From NCBI RefSeq assembly GCF_030908465.1, contig NZ_CP133078.1:930001-994000 (forward strand): DNA of 64,000 nucleotides, given 5' to 3'. Position 1 is the stretch's first letter; each line of letters begins with the position of its first letter. The DNA comes from Anaerotignum sp. MB30-C6 (GTDB lineage: Bacteria > Bacillota > Clostridia > Lachnospirales > Anaerotignaceae). Below, piece after piece: positions 6,750 through 14,588 of this stretch. The position numbers and the translations under genes were made by a program. Under the pieces are notes generated by a model. It worked only from the letters and a program-made list of their open reading frames with translations, was not told the origin of the DNA and did not search any database.

Positions 6750-6798
6750 AAAATGCTTGTGCCGGCTATGCTTCGATATGAATCGGGTACCTGCATGA
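6718..6798 (+). CDS. Cys-containing mini-ORF, 26 aa
   Basis: Overlaps the end of the Rep-like gene (ATG inside it). Encodes MEQEKKKTNCEKCLCRLCFD..., with CxxCxCxxC. It overlaps the next mini-ORF by ATGA. Either two coupled mini-proteins or one gene split by a frameshift. Weak support. Confidence 0.35.
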   Translation: MEQEKKKTNCEKCLCRLCFDMNRVPA

Positions 6799-6887
6799 AT
6801 TGCATAAGATGCAAGGAAAACGGTGGAGCAAATAAGGTGTGGTGTTTGGTGGATTGCATGTTAATCGAAAATTTGTTGGATGGTTGA
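6795..6887 (+). CDS. Cys-containing mini-ORF, 30 aa
   Basis: ATGA overlap with the previous mini-ORF. Product MNCIRCKENGGANKVWCLVDCM... has CxxC and two more Cys, a potential zinc site. Joined with the previous ORF by a one-base shift it would give a single ~55-residue multi-cysteine protein. Confidence 0.35.
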   Translation: MNCIRCKENGGANKVWCLVDCMLIENLLDG

Positions 6888-6892
6888 GTTTA

Positions 6893-6917
6893 AAAAAGCC
6901 ACTCAGAAGAGTGACTT
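6893..6917 (-). terminator. Terminator of the leftward 58-aa gene
   Basis: Stem GTCACTC/GAGTGGC, followed on the minus strand by TTTTTT. It lies 14 bp beyond the stop of the minus-strand gene at 6931. Confidence 0.65.
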
Positions 6918-6930
6918 TGTGAAGGCGTGG

Positions 6931-7107
6931 TTATCCATCATTGGGTTCTGTATTTTTATTTAGCGATTTGCGTACCAAAATTGAGCTTATGGCATCGCTC
7001 AATAAATTTAAGTCGGCCGCCAATGTTTCTAACTCCTCCTCTGAAAGACACTCGGATATTTTACAAGCAAGCATTGTGATTGCTACAACATCGGGACAGT
7101 TTTCCAT
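6931..7107 (-). CDS. Small leftward phage protein, 58 aa (DUF6774-like?)
   Basis: ATG at 7107 with AGGTGATTTC spacing from a GAGGTGA site. The helical acidic protein contains ISECLSEEELETLAADLNLLSDAISSIL, reminiscent of small DUF6774-type proteins of Clostridia; this assignment is tentative. It is transcribed against the flanking early genes and has its own terminator, so it is an independent unit. Confidence 0.6.
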   Translation of the reverse strand: MENCPDVVAITMLACKISECLSEEELETLAADLNLLSDAISSILVRKSLNKNTEPNDG

Positions 7108-7336
7108 GAAATCACCTCGATGCAATATATGAAAAAGAAAGCTGAAATAAAACAAAGACGGAGGCTATTTTTACGAATGGTGATAGGAGAAATATCTGTT
7201 GTGCTTATTGTAGTCATAAAACAAAATGCAAAATCTGTGTTTAAATAATCCACAACGTTGTAGACAAGCTAAAGTAGAGGTGGTGGGAAATAAAAAAGAC
7301 ATAGACTTGAAATTGTAAATTTGTAGGGAGGTATTT

Positions 7337-7762
7337 ATGAACAAAGTTATTTTGATGGGCAGGTTTACAAAAGACCCAGAAGTACGTTATTCCCAAGGAT
7401 CGGAACCGTTGGCCGTTGCTAGATACACCCTAGCTGTGAATCGGAGATTTAAGCGAAAAGGCGAACCAGATGCGGATTTTATTAATTGTGTAGCATTCGC
7501 TAGGGCTGGGGAGTTTGCAGAGAGACACTTCAAAAAAGGACAGATGGTTAGCGTTGTTGGAAGATTGCAAGTACGTTCCTGGGACGATAACGAGGGTAAA
7601 AAACACTGGTCTACGGACGTAATCATTGAAGAACAATACTTTGCAGAAAGTAAAGGAAGCGGAACGAAGGAAAGCCAATCAAAAGATAATCAACAACAAG
7701 AAACACCAGACGGGTTTTATCCCATAGATGGAACGATAGAGGATGATGATTTACCGTTCTAA
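7337..7762 (+). CDS. ssb: Single-stranded DNA-binding protein
   Basis: 141 residues with the SSB OB-fold (MNKVILMGRFTKDPEVRY, RYTLAVNR, DFINCVAFARAGEFAERHFKKGQMVSVVGRL, SWDDNEGKKHWSTDVIIEE), a Gln/Ser-rich linker and the acidic tip EDDDLPF that recruits partner proteins. It coats single-stranded DNA during phage replication or recombination. ATG 7337 follows GTAGGGAGG. Together with the Rep-like protein it is the only recognisable replication gene in this prophage. Confidence 0.96.
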   Translation: MNKVILMGRFTKDPEVRYSQGSEPLAVARYTLAVNRRFKRKGEPDADFINCVAFARAGEFAERHFKKGQMVSVVGRLQVRSWDDNEGKKHWSTDVIIEEQYFAESKGSGTKESQSKDNQQQETPDGFYPIDGTIEDDDLPF

Positions 7763-7778
7763 AATTATTGTATGAAAA

Positions 7779-7796
7779 AAGGAGCCGAAGCTCCTT
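7779..7796. terminator. Bidirectional terminator between ssb and leftward genes
   Basis: AAGGAGC-CGAA-GCTCCTT hairpin. AAAAAA precedes it on the + strand, so it is a good terminator for the minus strand. It lies between convergent genes. Confidence 0.7.
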
Positions 7797-7968
7797 AGTC
7801 ATCCCCACGAAGTAAGTTTTCAGCATAATCCTTTAGGCTTGCAAAGGAATTAACGCCATTTGCACGGGTGCTGATTTGTTCTTGTACATACTCAGGAAGT
7901 TTGTCAAAGTATTTTTTCGCTGTTGTATCGTCTTTAAATAGTTCATACATGTCAGGATATTTTTTCAT
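7795..7968 (-). CDS. Small leftward phage protein, 57 aa
   Basis: ATG 7968 follows AGAGGTGATATT. Product MKKYPDMYELFKDDTTAKKYFDKLPEYVQEQISTR... looks like a compact helical protein of the kind found in Firmicutes prophage and Tn elements; ends in RGDD. Second gene of a two-gene leftward unit. Function unknown. Confidence 0.65.
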   Translation of the reverse strand: MKKYPDMYELFKDDTTAKKYFDKLPEYVQEQISTRANGVNSFASLKDYAENLLRGDD

Positions 7969-7984
7969 AATATCACCTCTGGTT

Positions 7985-8125
7985 TTATAAGTCTTGTAGT
8001 TCTGCAGCGGGCATGTTGTTTTCGATGTTGTCCCTTGCAAGGTCCGTGTCGATTATGGGGTAAGATTTAGAAATTGGGATTTCGATTACTCCATCTACGA
8101 CAGGTCGTTTTTTATCTTCATCCAT
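7985..8125 (-). CDS. Small leftward phage protein, 46 aa
   Basis: ATG 8125 preceded by TGAGGTGAAAAAT. Product begins MDEDKKRPVVDGVIEIPISKSYPIID and is acidic, without membrane or cysteine motifs. The stop is 16 bp before the next leftward start, so the two form an operon convergent with ssb. Confidence 0.5.
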   Translation of the reverse strand: MDEDKKRPVVDGVIEIPISKSYPIIDTDLARDNIENNMPAAELQDL

Positions 8126-8238
8126 ATTTTTCACCTCAGACTTAGGATGTCCAGAGAAAGTGATATTATGTTAAATCATTTATTATAACGGCTTAAGACT
8201 TTATGGGGTTTCGGAAAAATTTTAAAGGAGATAATTGA

Positions 8239-8418
8239 ATGAAAATATTATATGGCGAAAGTTTAATTGGAAAGAAGTATGAGTACGGCAGTGAGATTGA
8301 AATGCTGCAAAAAGCTAATGAACTTAAAAAGTTGGGCTATGCAGTTAAAAGAGCTGTGGGGCGTGGTAGATATATGTTCCCATTGTACATTGTTATAGTA
8401 ATTGGATATAAGGAGTGA
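8239..8418 (+). CDS. Small phage protein, 59 aa
   Basis: ATG 8239 after AAAGGAG. Product MKILYGESLIGKKYEYGSEIEMLQKANELKKLGYAVKRAVG... combines a helix and a hydrophobic C-terminus (MFPLYIVIVIGY). The stop overlaps the next ATG (TGATG), indicating translational coupling with the RinA-like regulator. Confidence 0.55.
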   Translation: MKILYGESLIGKKYEYGSEIEMLQKANELKKLGYAVKRAVGRGRYMFPLYIVIVIGYKE

Positions 8419-8822
8419 TGCCGTTGGGGAAGGATAGAGATTTAAAGCTAGAAAAGTATAATATTTCTGAAAACCGCTATCGAGAGTTAAAATATTTTTG
8501 TAGGCAATATCGAGAAAAACAATCACAGCTTCGGGCAATAACAGAACTTTCTTCTCCCAAATTTGATAGTGCGGGCGGAGGAAACAAAACCTCTGATAGA
8601 ACGGCAGATACAGCAATAAGGCGGACACAGTTACAAAGGGATATTGAGATCATTGAACATGCTGCCATTGAAGCGGATAGAGAGATTTCCCGGTACATAA
8701 TTAGCAATGTGACAGATGGCATTGCATACGAGTATTTAGGAGTGCCAGCGAGTAAAACTAATTTTTATTTGAAGCGTAGAAAGTTCTTTTGGGTGCTGGA
8801 TAGAAAGAAGCTTGGAACTTAG
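8418..8822 (+). CDS. RinA/ArpU-like late-gene activator candidate
   Basis: 134 residues from ATG 8418. The arrangement - helical N-terminus (LKYFCRQYREKQSQLRAI), a short disordered Gly/Ser/Asp segment, then RRTQLQRDIEIIEHAAIEA and a C-terminal helix-turn-helix-like stretch (YEYLGVPASKTNFYLKRRKFFWVLDRK) - is typical of phage RinA/ArpU-type regulators of the packaging and structural operon. Its place just before the late region fits. The assignment rests on pattern and position. Confidence 0.6.
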   Translation: MPLGKDRDLKLEKYNISENRYRELKYFCRQYREKQSQLRAITELSSPKFDSAGGGNKTSDRTADTAIRRTQLQRDIEIIEHAAIEADREISRYIISNVTDGIAYEYLGVPASKTNFYLKRRKFFWVLDRKKLGT

Positions 8823-8936
8823 GGTACGTATTTTCATGTTATTATGGTACTGTTGATTTTTGTACAACATTTTCTATTTATAATTAGGTAGAAATTTCCA
8901 TTTTTCTGGTGTATTATAAAGAAGGAGGTGTATGAA

Positions 8937-9437
8937 TTGAAACGTGATATTTTTCTTACGATTATACTTGTCTTAGGATTGTTTTTAATACCTCCTGAAA
9001 TTGGAGGCGTCTGGAAAAGGCATAGTATTGTTGATGTAGAGGGAAAGGAAAGCAGACTATATGATCTTTGCGATTATGCATATCGGCAGGATATTGAAAT
9101 TTTCAATGAGGACGATCCCATTCTAGATGTTTATTTGGGTGAAATTGTTGGGATGGATGTTGAAACATGGCAAAGTCTAGAGATTGAGAGGGAAGCTCCT
9201 GTTTATATTTTCAATAGACGTGATGTGCGTCCACTCAAGTTAGCAAGTAGAAATAGGCCAGTACTCTATCACTATGAGATATATGAGCTGGACGAAACTT
9301 ATTATCTTAAAGCGGTTTATTTAGGAAGCCATAAAATAGATAATGTGAAAGAATACTTTGCCCGATACAAGTATACAAACCTTACAAAAGAGGCGATAGA
9401 TTCAATGAACGAGCGTGTAGAACCATATTCACCGTAA
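8937..9437 (+). CDS. Membrane-anchored hypothetical protein
   Basis: 166 residues from TTG 8937 (GAAGGAGG eight bases upstream). One N-terminal hydrophobic segment (IFLTIILVLGLFLIPPEIG) is a signal anchor, followed by an exported acidic domain with repeated Tyr/Glu patterns. No recognised domain. It heads the cluster of membrane zinc-ribbon genes and may act with them; in prophages this position often hosts host-interaction or superinfection-exclusion genes, which is inference. Confidence 0.65.
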   Translation: MKRDIFLTIILVLGLFLIPPEIGGVWKRHSIVDVEGKESRLYDLCDYAYRQDIEIFNEDDPILDVYLGEIVGMDVETWQSLEIEREAPVYIFNRRDVRPLKLASRNRPVLYHYEIYELDETYYLKAVYLGSHKIDNVKEYFARYKYTNLTKEAIDSMNERVEPYSP

Positions 9438-9493
9438 CTATATTGAGAAATGAAAGCGGCGGTGAAGAATTAATTGGCGTTAGGGGTGGTAAG

Positions 9494-9763
9494 ATGCTGA
9501 AAAGGTCGTATGCAAGAGCGTGTATTGTGATGCTAAGCACTAATCTTCTAATTGTTCTGGCTTTGGCTTTTTTAGAACAGTATCCTGTGTTAGGAATCAT
9601 ACTGGTTTGCATAGCTGTGATTTTATTTTCTTGTGTTACATTTATCCAGTGTGCTTTTCTTAGGTGTTTAAATTGCAGAAAGTATATTGTACCACTCCGA
9701 TGGTCAAGTAATAAAACGATTTATTGCCCTAAGTGTGGCAAGCCGTTTGAGTATGATAAATAG
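9494..9763 (+). CDS. Membrane zinc-ribbon protein, array copy 1
   Basis: 89 residues: basic N-terminus MLKRSYAR, two hydrophobic segments (about residues 9-28 and 33-52), then a C-terminal zinc ribbon CLNCRK...CPKCGKPFEYDK. The ribbon should face the cytosol. ATG 9494 follows TAGGGGTGG. First unit of the 302-bp array. Short membrane zinc-ribbon proteins can sense or sequester partners, but no function is known. Confidence 0.75.
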   Translation: MLKRSYARACIVMLSTNLLIVLALAFLEQYPVLGIILVCIAVILFSCVTFIQCAFLRCLNCRKYIVPLRWSSNKTIYCPKCGKPFEYDK

Positions 9764-9795
9764 ATATATGATTAAGGATATGTGGAGGTGGGAAC

Positions 9796-10065
9796 ATGCT
9801 GAAAAGGTCATATGCAAGAGTAAGTATTATGTTGAATATTGTGGCTTTAGCTATTTTTATAATTTTGTTTTTTATGCCTAGTAACAATACTCTGTGGCAA
9901 TGCTGCATTTGGATAGCATGGAGTATGGTTGTTATTTCACTAGTTATCAGGTTTAAATACTTTAAATGTCCGAGTTGTGGAAAAGGGGATGCTATGCCCC
10001 AATGGTTAAAGAGCGGAAACAAACATTGCAAAAAGTGTGGCAAACCATTTGAGTACGATAGATAG
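9796..10065 (+). CDS. Membrane zinc-ribbon protein, array copy 2
   Basis: 89 residues, same layout as copy 1: MLKRSYAR, two transmembrane segments, ribbon CPSCGKG...CKKCGKPFEYDR. Exactly 302 bp after copy 1. The C-terminal ribbon and N-terminus are best conserved, the membrane segments least. Confidence 0.75.
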   Translation: MLKRSYARVSIMLNIVALAIFIILFFMPSNNTLWQCCIWIAWSMVVISLVIRFKYFKCPSCGKGDAMPQWLKSGNKHCKKCGKPFEYDR

Positions 10066-10097
10066 ATATGTGATTAAAGATATCTGGGGGTGGGAAT

Positions 10098-10367
10098 GTG
10101 CTGAAAAGGTCATATGCTAGAGTATATATCGTGATGAGTTCTATAGCTTTTGGTATGTTTGTAATTATTTCTTTAATGAACCGTAGAACTGCATTATGGG
10201 AATTTCTTTTGTGGACAGACTCAGGACTATGGGCTGCTTCGTTTATCATTAGACTAAAGTATCTTAGATGCCCATATTGCAGAAAGTTAACTGTTGAGCC
10301 GCAGTGGTTAAAGAGTGGGACACGAGAGTGCAGTAATTGCTACAAATTGTTTGAATACGATAAGTAG
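10098..10367 (+). CDS. Membrane zinc-ribbon protein, array copy 3
   Basis: 89 residues from GTG 10098. Two membrane segments, ribbon CPYCRKL...CSNCYKLFEYDK; the second knuckle has CSNCYK instead of CGK. Shares the APQWLKSG-like stretch (EPQWLKSGTREC) with copy 2. Confidence 0.72.
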   Translation: MLKRSYARVYIVMSSIAFGMFVIISLMNRRTALWEFLLWTDSGLWAASFIIRLKYLRCPYCRKLTVEPQWLKSGTRECSNCYKLFEYDK

Positions 10368-10399
10368 ATAAGTGATTAAGGAGCCTAGGGGGTGGCAAC

Positions 10400-10456
10400 A
10401 TGCTGAAAAGGTGGTACACAAGTGCATACATTGTAACTGAGGTGCAGACCTCGTGA
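10400..10456 (+). pseudogene. Truncated fourth copy of the zinc-ribbon array
   Basis: Starts exactly 302 bp after copy 3 with the same ribosome site and MLKRWYTSAYIV, then leaves homology and stops after 18 codons. No ribbon or second membrane segment remains. Confidence 0.7.
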
Positions 10457-10489
10457 AGTGAGATTTAGTCTCCTAGAAAATTATCCATG

Positions 10490-10525
10490 AATCCTGAGAA
10501 TCTTAATGTTCTTGGGATTTTTTAT
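10490..10525 (+). terminator. Terminator after the zinc-ribbon array
   Basis: Imperfect stem AATCC.GAGAA / TTCTTGGGATT followed by TTTTTTATTT. Confidence 0.6.
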
Positions 10526-10548
10526 TTAGATGAAAGGAGGTGGTACAT

Positions 10549-10692
10549 ATGAGAATTTGTCTTATGGCAGCACTATTCATGATTGGTGCAAGGTTAGAAA
10601 TGCCTTGGTATTATCGGCTGGTAATCATGACGGATATTTCTGTATTGATTGCAAAGGGGATTTATTCTGCAAAAAATAAGTGGGATACATAA
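10549..10692 (+). CDS. Small hydrophobic phage protein, 47 aa
   Basis: ATG 10549 with AAAGGAGGTGG upstream. One or two hydrophobic segments (ICLMAALFMIGARL, YYRLVIMTDISVLIAKGIY). It lies immediately upstream of the HNH gene. Function unknown. Confidence 0.5.
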   Translation: MRICLMAALFMIGARLEMPWYYRLVIMTDISVLIAKGIYSAKNKWDT

Positions 10693-10716
10693 TGGGTTGT
10701 CAAAGGTGGCGGTAGC

Positions 10717-11019
10717 GTGGCCCATCCAAAGAGGTATAAAGAAAAAAGATGGATTCATTTAAGGCTTGCGGTATTGAAGCGGGATAAGTTCCAATGTCAA
10801 GAGTGTAAGCGTAAAGGGGAAACGACAGATGCCGATACAGTACATCACTGTGACCCTGATGCATTAGATTTATTTTATGATATGGGTAATCTTATAAGCT
10901 TGTGTAATGCTTGCCATAATTCAATGCATGATAGAATTACAGATGAATTAACGGAGCGGGGCAAGAAGTGGTTGTTACGGTTAAGGCGTGGACAGATTCC
11001 TAGAATAAAAATTTTATAG
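10717..11019 (+). CDS. Phage HNH endonuclease
   Basis: 100 residues with the HNH beta-beta-alpha fold: CQECKRKG, DADTVHHCDPD (first His), GNLISLCNACHNSMH. In many HK97-type phages a HNH protein encoded just before the small terminase is needed for cos cleavage together with TerL. Starts at GTG 10717 behind GGTGGCGG. Placement next to terS and a G/C-rich candidate cos site supports that role. Confidence 0.9.
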   Translation: MAHPKRYKEKRWIHLRLAVLKRDKFQCQECKRKGETTDADTVHHCDPDALDLFYDMGNLISLCNACHNSMHDRITDELTERGKKWLLRLRRGQIPRIKIL

Positions 11020-11075
11020 CCCCCCTACCTACGAAACTTTTTAAAAGTGTATCTGGAGAACGGGGGGAGGAGGGT
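11019..11075. other. Candidate cos / packaging site
   Basis: The gap between HNH and small terminase holds a CCCCCC run (11020-11025) and a GGGGGG run (11062-11067), short clustered blocks unlike the surrounding AT-rich DNA. cos sites of HNH-containing phages commonly lie here. Inferred from position and composition only. Confidence 0.4.
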
Positions 11076-11135
11076 GTTCTCTCTCCAACTACATTGGTCA
11101 AAATAAAAAGGCTGATTCAGAAAGGCGGTGATGGT

Positions 11136-11630
11136 ATGGCGAAGTACGAAAAGTGGATTTGTGAGGATGGGTTATTGCAGATTTCGGCGTGGGCAAGAGA
11201 CGGATTATCCGAAAAAGATATTGCGAAAAACATGGGGATAGCTTACTCTACTTTCAACGATTGGAAAAAAAGATTTTCGGAACTTTCGGAAGCCCTAAAA
11301 AAGAGCAAGGCAATTGCAGACGTTATTGTGGAAAATGCCTTATACCAAAATGCTACTGGATACAGCTACATAGAACAGGTTTCGGCCACAAAAAAAGAAG
11401 TATTTTACAAAGACGGAAAACGAGAAAAGGAAATTGTGACTCCCATTACTTTAGACCTCATACGTCATAAGCCCCCTGAAACAACAGCACAAATTTACTG
11501 GTTGAAAAATCGTAAGCCTGTTGAATGGCGAGATAAAAGAGAACCGCCGCAAGATGATAACCAGACCAATCCACTGCAAGGGCTTTTCGCAGAGATAGAG
11601 CGGCGCAAATCCGAAAGTAGGGATGGCTAG
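11136..11630 (+). CDS. terS: Terminase small subunit
   Basis: 164 residues from ATG 11136. N-terminal helix-turn-helix (ISAWARDGLSEKDIAKNMGIAYSTFNDWKKR) binds the packaging site; the centre (SKAIADVIVENALYQNATGY) and C-terminus (RHKPPETTAQIYWLKNRKPVEWRDK) match the phage small-terminase family. It directs the large subunit to DNA. The stop overlaps the terL start. Confidence 0.9.
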   Translation: MAKYEKWICEDGLLQISAWARDGLSEKDIAKNMGIAYSTFNDWKKRFSELSEALKKSKAIADVIVENALYQNATGYSYIEQVSATKKEVFYKDGKREKEIVTPITLDLIRHKPPETTAQIYWLKNRKPVEWRDKREPPQDDNQTNPLQGLFAEIERRKSESRDG

Positions 11631-13366
11631 TGTTGAAAATTTCGGCTGACAACGAAATAGTTAATAAGTATGTCGGGGATATATTAAGCGGCAAAAAACA
11701 TGCCTGTAAAGAAATGGTACAATCTTGCCAAAGATATGTTGCTGACTTGGAAAGCGGAAAGTTTGAATTCAAACCGAGAGAAGCAGACGAGATTATCGCT
11801 ATAATTGAAAGCACCTTTGCACTAACAGGGGGAGAAGACAAGGATGGAAAACCATTTAGGGGGAAACCGCTCATATTGCAACCATGGCAAAAATTTGTAG
11901 TATATAATCTTTTTGGATTTTACAAGCCCAAAACCGACATAAGACGGTTTACAGAAGGGCTTATTTTTATACCAAAAAAGAATGGCAAAACACCATTTGC
12001 CGCCGCCCTTGCATGGGCTTTCGGGCTGAAATATGCAGCAAGCGAAAGCAAAATACTTCTTACAAGCTTTACGCAAATGCAGTCAATGATGAGTTTTGAT
12101 TTTATTCGGGACAATCTCGATATGATGAAACTTGTAAGAAAAAAACGAAGTGGTCCCGAGCCGTTTGTTGTCACAGATAACAACATGGAGCATAGCATTT
12201 CAGGAGAATTTGCTGGTGGCAAAATTGTAATACAAGCCTTTAGTGGTGACCCAAAAGATGGGCTGAATGGTAACTTCGTTATAGCTGATGAAATTCACCA
12301 GTACAGAAATGATGAACAGTATACTTATTACCAAAGGGCGATGAAAGCGTATAGAAATAAGCTCATGCTGGCCATTACAACAGCAGGGGAGGACACCAAT
12401 AGTTTTTGCTACAGGAGGTTGAAAACATGTCAAAAGATTCTTGAGGGAGAAATAAAAGATGATAGCTATTTTGTATTCATAGCAAAGGCTGACCAAAACG
12501 AAGATGGGAGCGTAGATTATACAAATCCCATAGAACATGAAAAGGCTAACCCCTCCTATGGGGTTACCATCGTACCTGAGGAAATGCTAAGAGAAGCACA
12601 TATTTCAGCAAATGAAAAAGGCTCTTTAATGGGTTTTCTTGCTAAGGAATTGAATATTTATATGCCTAGTCTTAAGGTGTATTTCTCTAAGGATAAGTTT
12701 ATCGAAAGTGACGGTTCCTATAATTGGACACTTGAAGAATTGGCGAAACTGCCTATCTTTTGGTATGGCGGTGTTGACCTTTCTAAAATTAAAGACCTTA
12801 CAGCGGCGGTTTTATATGGCCACTACAACGGTGTTGACATAATTGTCCCTCATGCGTGGTTTCCGATTACCAGGGCTTACGAGAAAGCGAAGCAGGATGG
12901 CATAGACCTTTTTGGCTGGCAGGATGATGGGTTTCTGGATATGTGTAACTCAAACACCATACAGCAGGCGGATATCGTGAAATGGTTTGTCGGTATGCGA
13001 AACATGGGTTTCAAAATCAAAGATATACGGTATGACCGTACCTTTGGTGAGGAATTCATAGAGTCCATGAAAGCAGAAAAATTCAAAGTAACGGATCAGC
13101 CACAGTTATACAAAAAGACAACCAAAGGCTTTCAGCGGATTGACAGGATGTCCGAGGAAAATAAGCTGTATTATATGCACAGTGAAGCCTATGAATATTG
13201 TATTGGAAATGTTTTAGCACAAGAAAAAACAGGTGGCTATATGGAATTCAGTAAAATTGCAGAAAACTTGAGAATAGATATTTTTGCCGCCTCTGTGTTT
13301 GCGGCGGTTGGGATGTTGGAAAACAATACAAAGTTAATGGAACAGAAAAGACAATTAGGAGTGTGA
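11630..13366 (+). CDS. terL: Terminase large subunit
   Basis: 578 residues, usual size. ATPase part: deviant Walker A IPKKNGKT, Walker B VIADEIHQ and a coupling TTAG motif (AITTAGED). C-terminal nuclease part: GGVDLSKIKDLTA, YDRTFGEEFIESM and later conserved acidic residues. It translocates DNA into the prohead and cuts it. Starts at GTG 11630 (or TTG 11633), overlapping the terS stop by one base. A HNH partner upstream is consistent with a cos-type packager. Confidence 0.96.
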   Translation: MLKISADNEIVNKYVGDILSGKKHACKEMVQSCQRYVADLESGKFEFKPREADEIIAIIESTFALTGGEDKDGKPFRGKPLILQPWQKFVVYNLFGFYKPKTDIRRFTEGLIFIPKKNGKTPFAAALAWAFGLKYAASESKILLTSFTQMQSMMSFDFIRDNLDMMKLVRKKRSGPEPFVVTDNNMEHSISGEFAGGKIVIQAFSGDPKDGLNGNFVIADEIHQYRNDEQYTYYQRAMKAYRNKLMLAITTAGEDTNSFCYRRLKTCQKILEGEIKDDSYFVFIAKADQNEDGSVDYTNPIEHEKANPSYGVTIVPEEMLREAHISANEKGSLMGFLAKELNIYMPSLKVYFSKDKFIESDGSYNWTLEELAKLPIFWYGGVDLSKIKDLTAAVLYGHYNGVDIIVPHAWFPITRAYEKAKQDGIDLFGWQDDGFLDMCNSNTIQQADIVKWFVGMRNMGFKIKDIRYDRTFGEEFIESMKAEKFKVTDQPQLYKKTTKGFQRIDRMSEENKLYYMHSEAYEYCIGNVLAQEKTGGYMEFSKIAENLRIDIFAASVFAAVGMLENNTKLMEQKRQLGV

Positions 13367-13370
13367 TAAC

Positions 13371-14588
13371 ATGGGTTCTTCCCGCAAGAGAAAAGCAAAG
13401 GTTCGTTCGGAACCAGAATTGAGTGTAAATAAAAGCATGTATATATCCCTGCCTGAATTTTTGCAAGCACAGTCGGAGGGATATATGCCCTTGCATAAGC
13501 ACCCCGATGTTAAGGTATGTGTAAAGAAAATAGCTGACTTAGTTTCCAGTATGCCTATTTACCAGATGCAAAATGCAGGGAGCATAGGCAATGTTAGGCT
13601 TGTTGATAAATTATCACGTAAGATTGATATTGACCCCAATCCGTATTTAACCCGAAAAACACTGATATATAAATGCGTTGAAGAGTTGCTTTTGTATGGC
13701 AATTCTTTTTTATTGCCAGCTCACGATCGAGAAGGTCTTTTGCAGGAGTTAAGGCCAATGGAAAGCAGAGCGGTCTCCTTGTATCCCTTGGATGATGGGG
13801 GCTACAAAGTAAAGATAGGTAATATTGATTTTGATAGCGATGAAATCATTAACTTCGTAAATAACCCTTGTTACGATAGACCATGGCAAGGAAAAAGTTA
13901 TCGGGTACAGCTTTCCGATGTTTTGCGTAACATCAAGCAGAGCAATGATATAAAATCAGATTTCTACACAAAGCATTACCGCCCAGGATTGATATTCTTC
14001 TTCAATGGGGATTCTGATGCATTCAGCAGTGAAGCGGAGCGGGATAAGACCTTTGAGAAATGGGTGAAAACCAAGCCCGGACAGCCTTATACATTTCCAG
14101 AGGGTCTGATCAGTGTGGAGAAGTTTCAAAATATGAGCCTTTCAGATATTGCCATCAACGAAAGTGTGCAGTTGGACAAAAGGTTTATTGCAGCATTAAT
14201 TGGTGTCCCTGCATTCTTCCTTGGAATTGGCGAGTACAACGAAAAGGAATACAACAATTTTATTGATACAACCATACGGCCCATAGCTGAAATATTGCAA
14301 CAGGAACTTACTAAAAAACTATTAATTGCAAGTGATAGGTTCTTTAAATTTAACATCAACAGCCTTAAGGCTTTTGATATGGATAGTAGGCTTTCGTCCA
14401 TGTACGAGGGTAAAGCTATGGGAGTATTCAATGCTGATGAAGTTAGGGTCGTTGCTGGGTATGAGCCTACAGGTTTACCAGAAATGACGGAGTACACAAT
14501 GCTTGAAAATTACATACCTGTGAAGGATGCAAACAAGCAGAAAAAACTATTACAAGGCGGTGATAAAAATGGAAATGCGGACAGCTAA
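13371..14588 (+). CDS. HK97-family portal protein
   Basis: 405 residues of the HK97 gp3 portal family: KHPDVKVCVKKIADLVSSMPI, IDPNPYLTRKTLIYKCVEELLLYGNSFLL, and the wing/stem region IALIGVPAFFLGIG-like plus NFIDTTIRPIAEILQQELTKKLL. It forms the dodecameric DNA channel of the head. ATG 13371 follows directly after terL and the gene overlaps the protease by 20 bp. Confidence 0.95.
   Translation: MGSSRKRKAKVRSEPELSVNKSMYISLPEFLQAQSEGYMPLHKHPDVKVCVKKIADLVSSMPIYQMQNAGSIGNVRLVDKLSRKIDIDPNPYLTRKTLIYKCVEELLLYGNSFLLPAHDREGLLQELRPMESRAVSLYPLDDGGYKVKIGNIDFDSDEIINFVNNPCYDRPWQGKSYRVQLSDVLRNIKQSNDIKSDFYTKHYRPGLIFFFNGDSDAFSSEAERDKTFEKWVKTKPGQPYTFPEGLISVEKFQNMSLSDIAINESVQLDKRFIAALIGVPAFFLGIGEYNEKEYNNFIDTTIRPIAEILQQELTKKLLIASDRFFKFNINSLKAFDMDSRLSSMYEGKAMGVFNADEVRVVAGYEPTGLPEMTEYTMLENYIPVKDANKQKKLLQGGDKNGNADS

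Larger units (their letters stand above)
9494..10456 (+). repeat. 302-bp tandem gene array, three full units and one truncated
   Basis: Gene starts at 9494, 9796, 10098 and 10400 are spaced exactly 302 bp. Each unit carries a G-rich ribosome site, a start followed by CTGAAAAGG, and (first three) a 270-bp gene ending in GAGTA/GAATA-CGATA. Units have diverged in sequence while keeping exact length. Confidence 0.9.

Noticed and set aside
8263-8628. 121-codon leftward ORF
   Set aside because: Antisense to two coupled rightward genes with good ribosome sites.
14126-14497. 123-codon leftward ORF inside the portal gene
   Set aside because: Shadow of a conserved structural gene.
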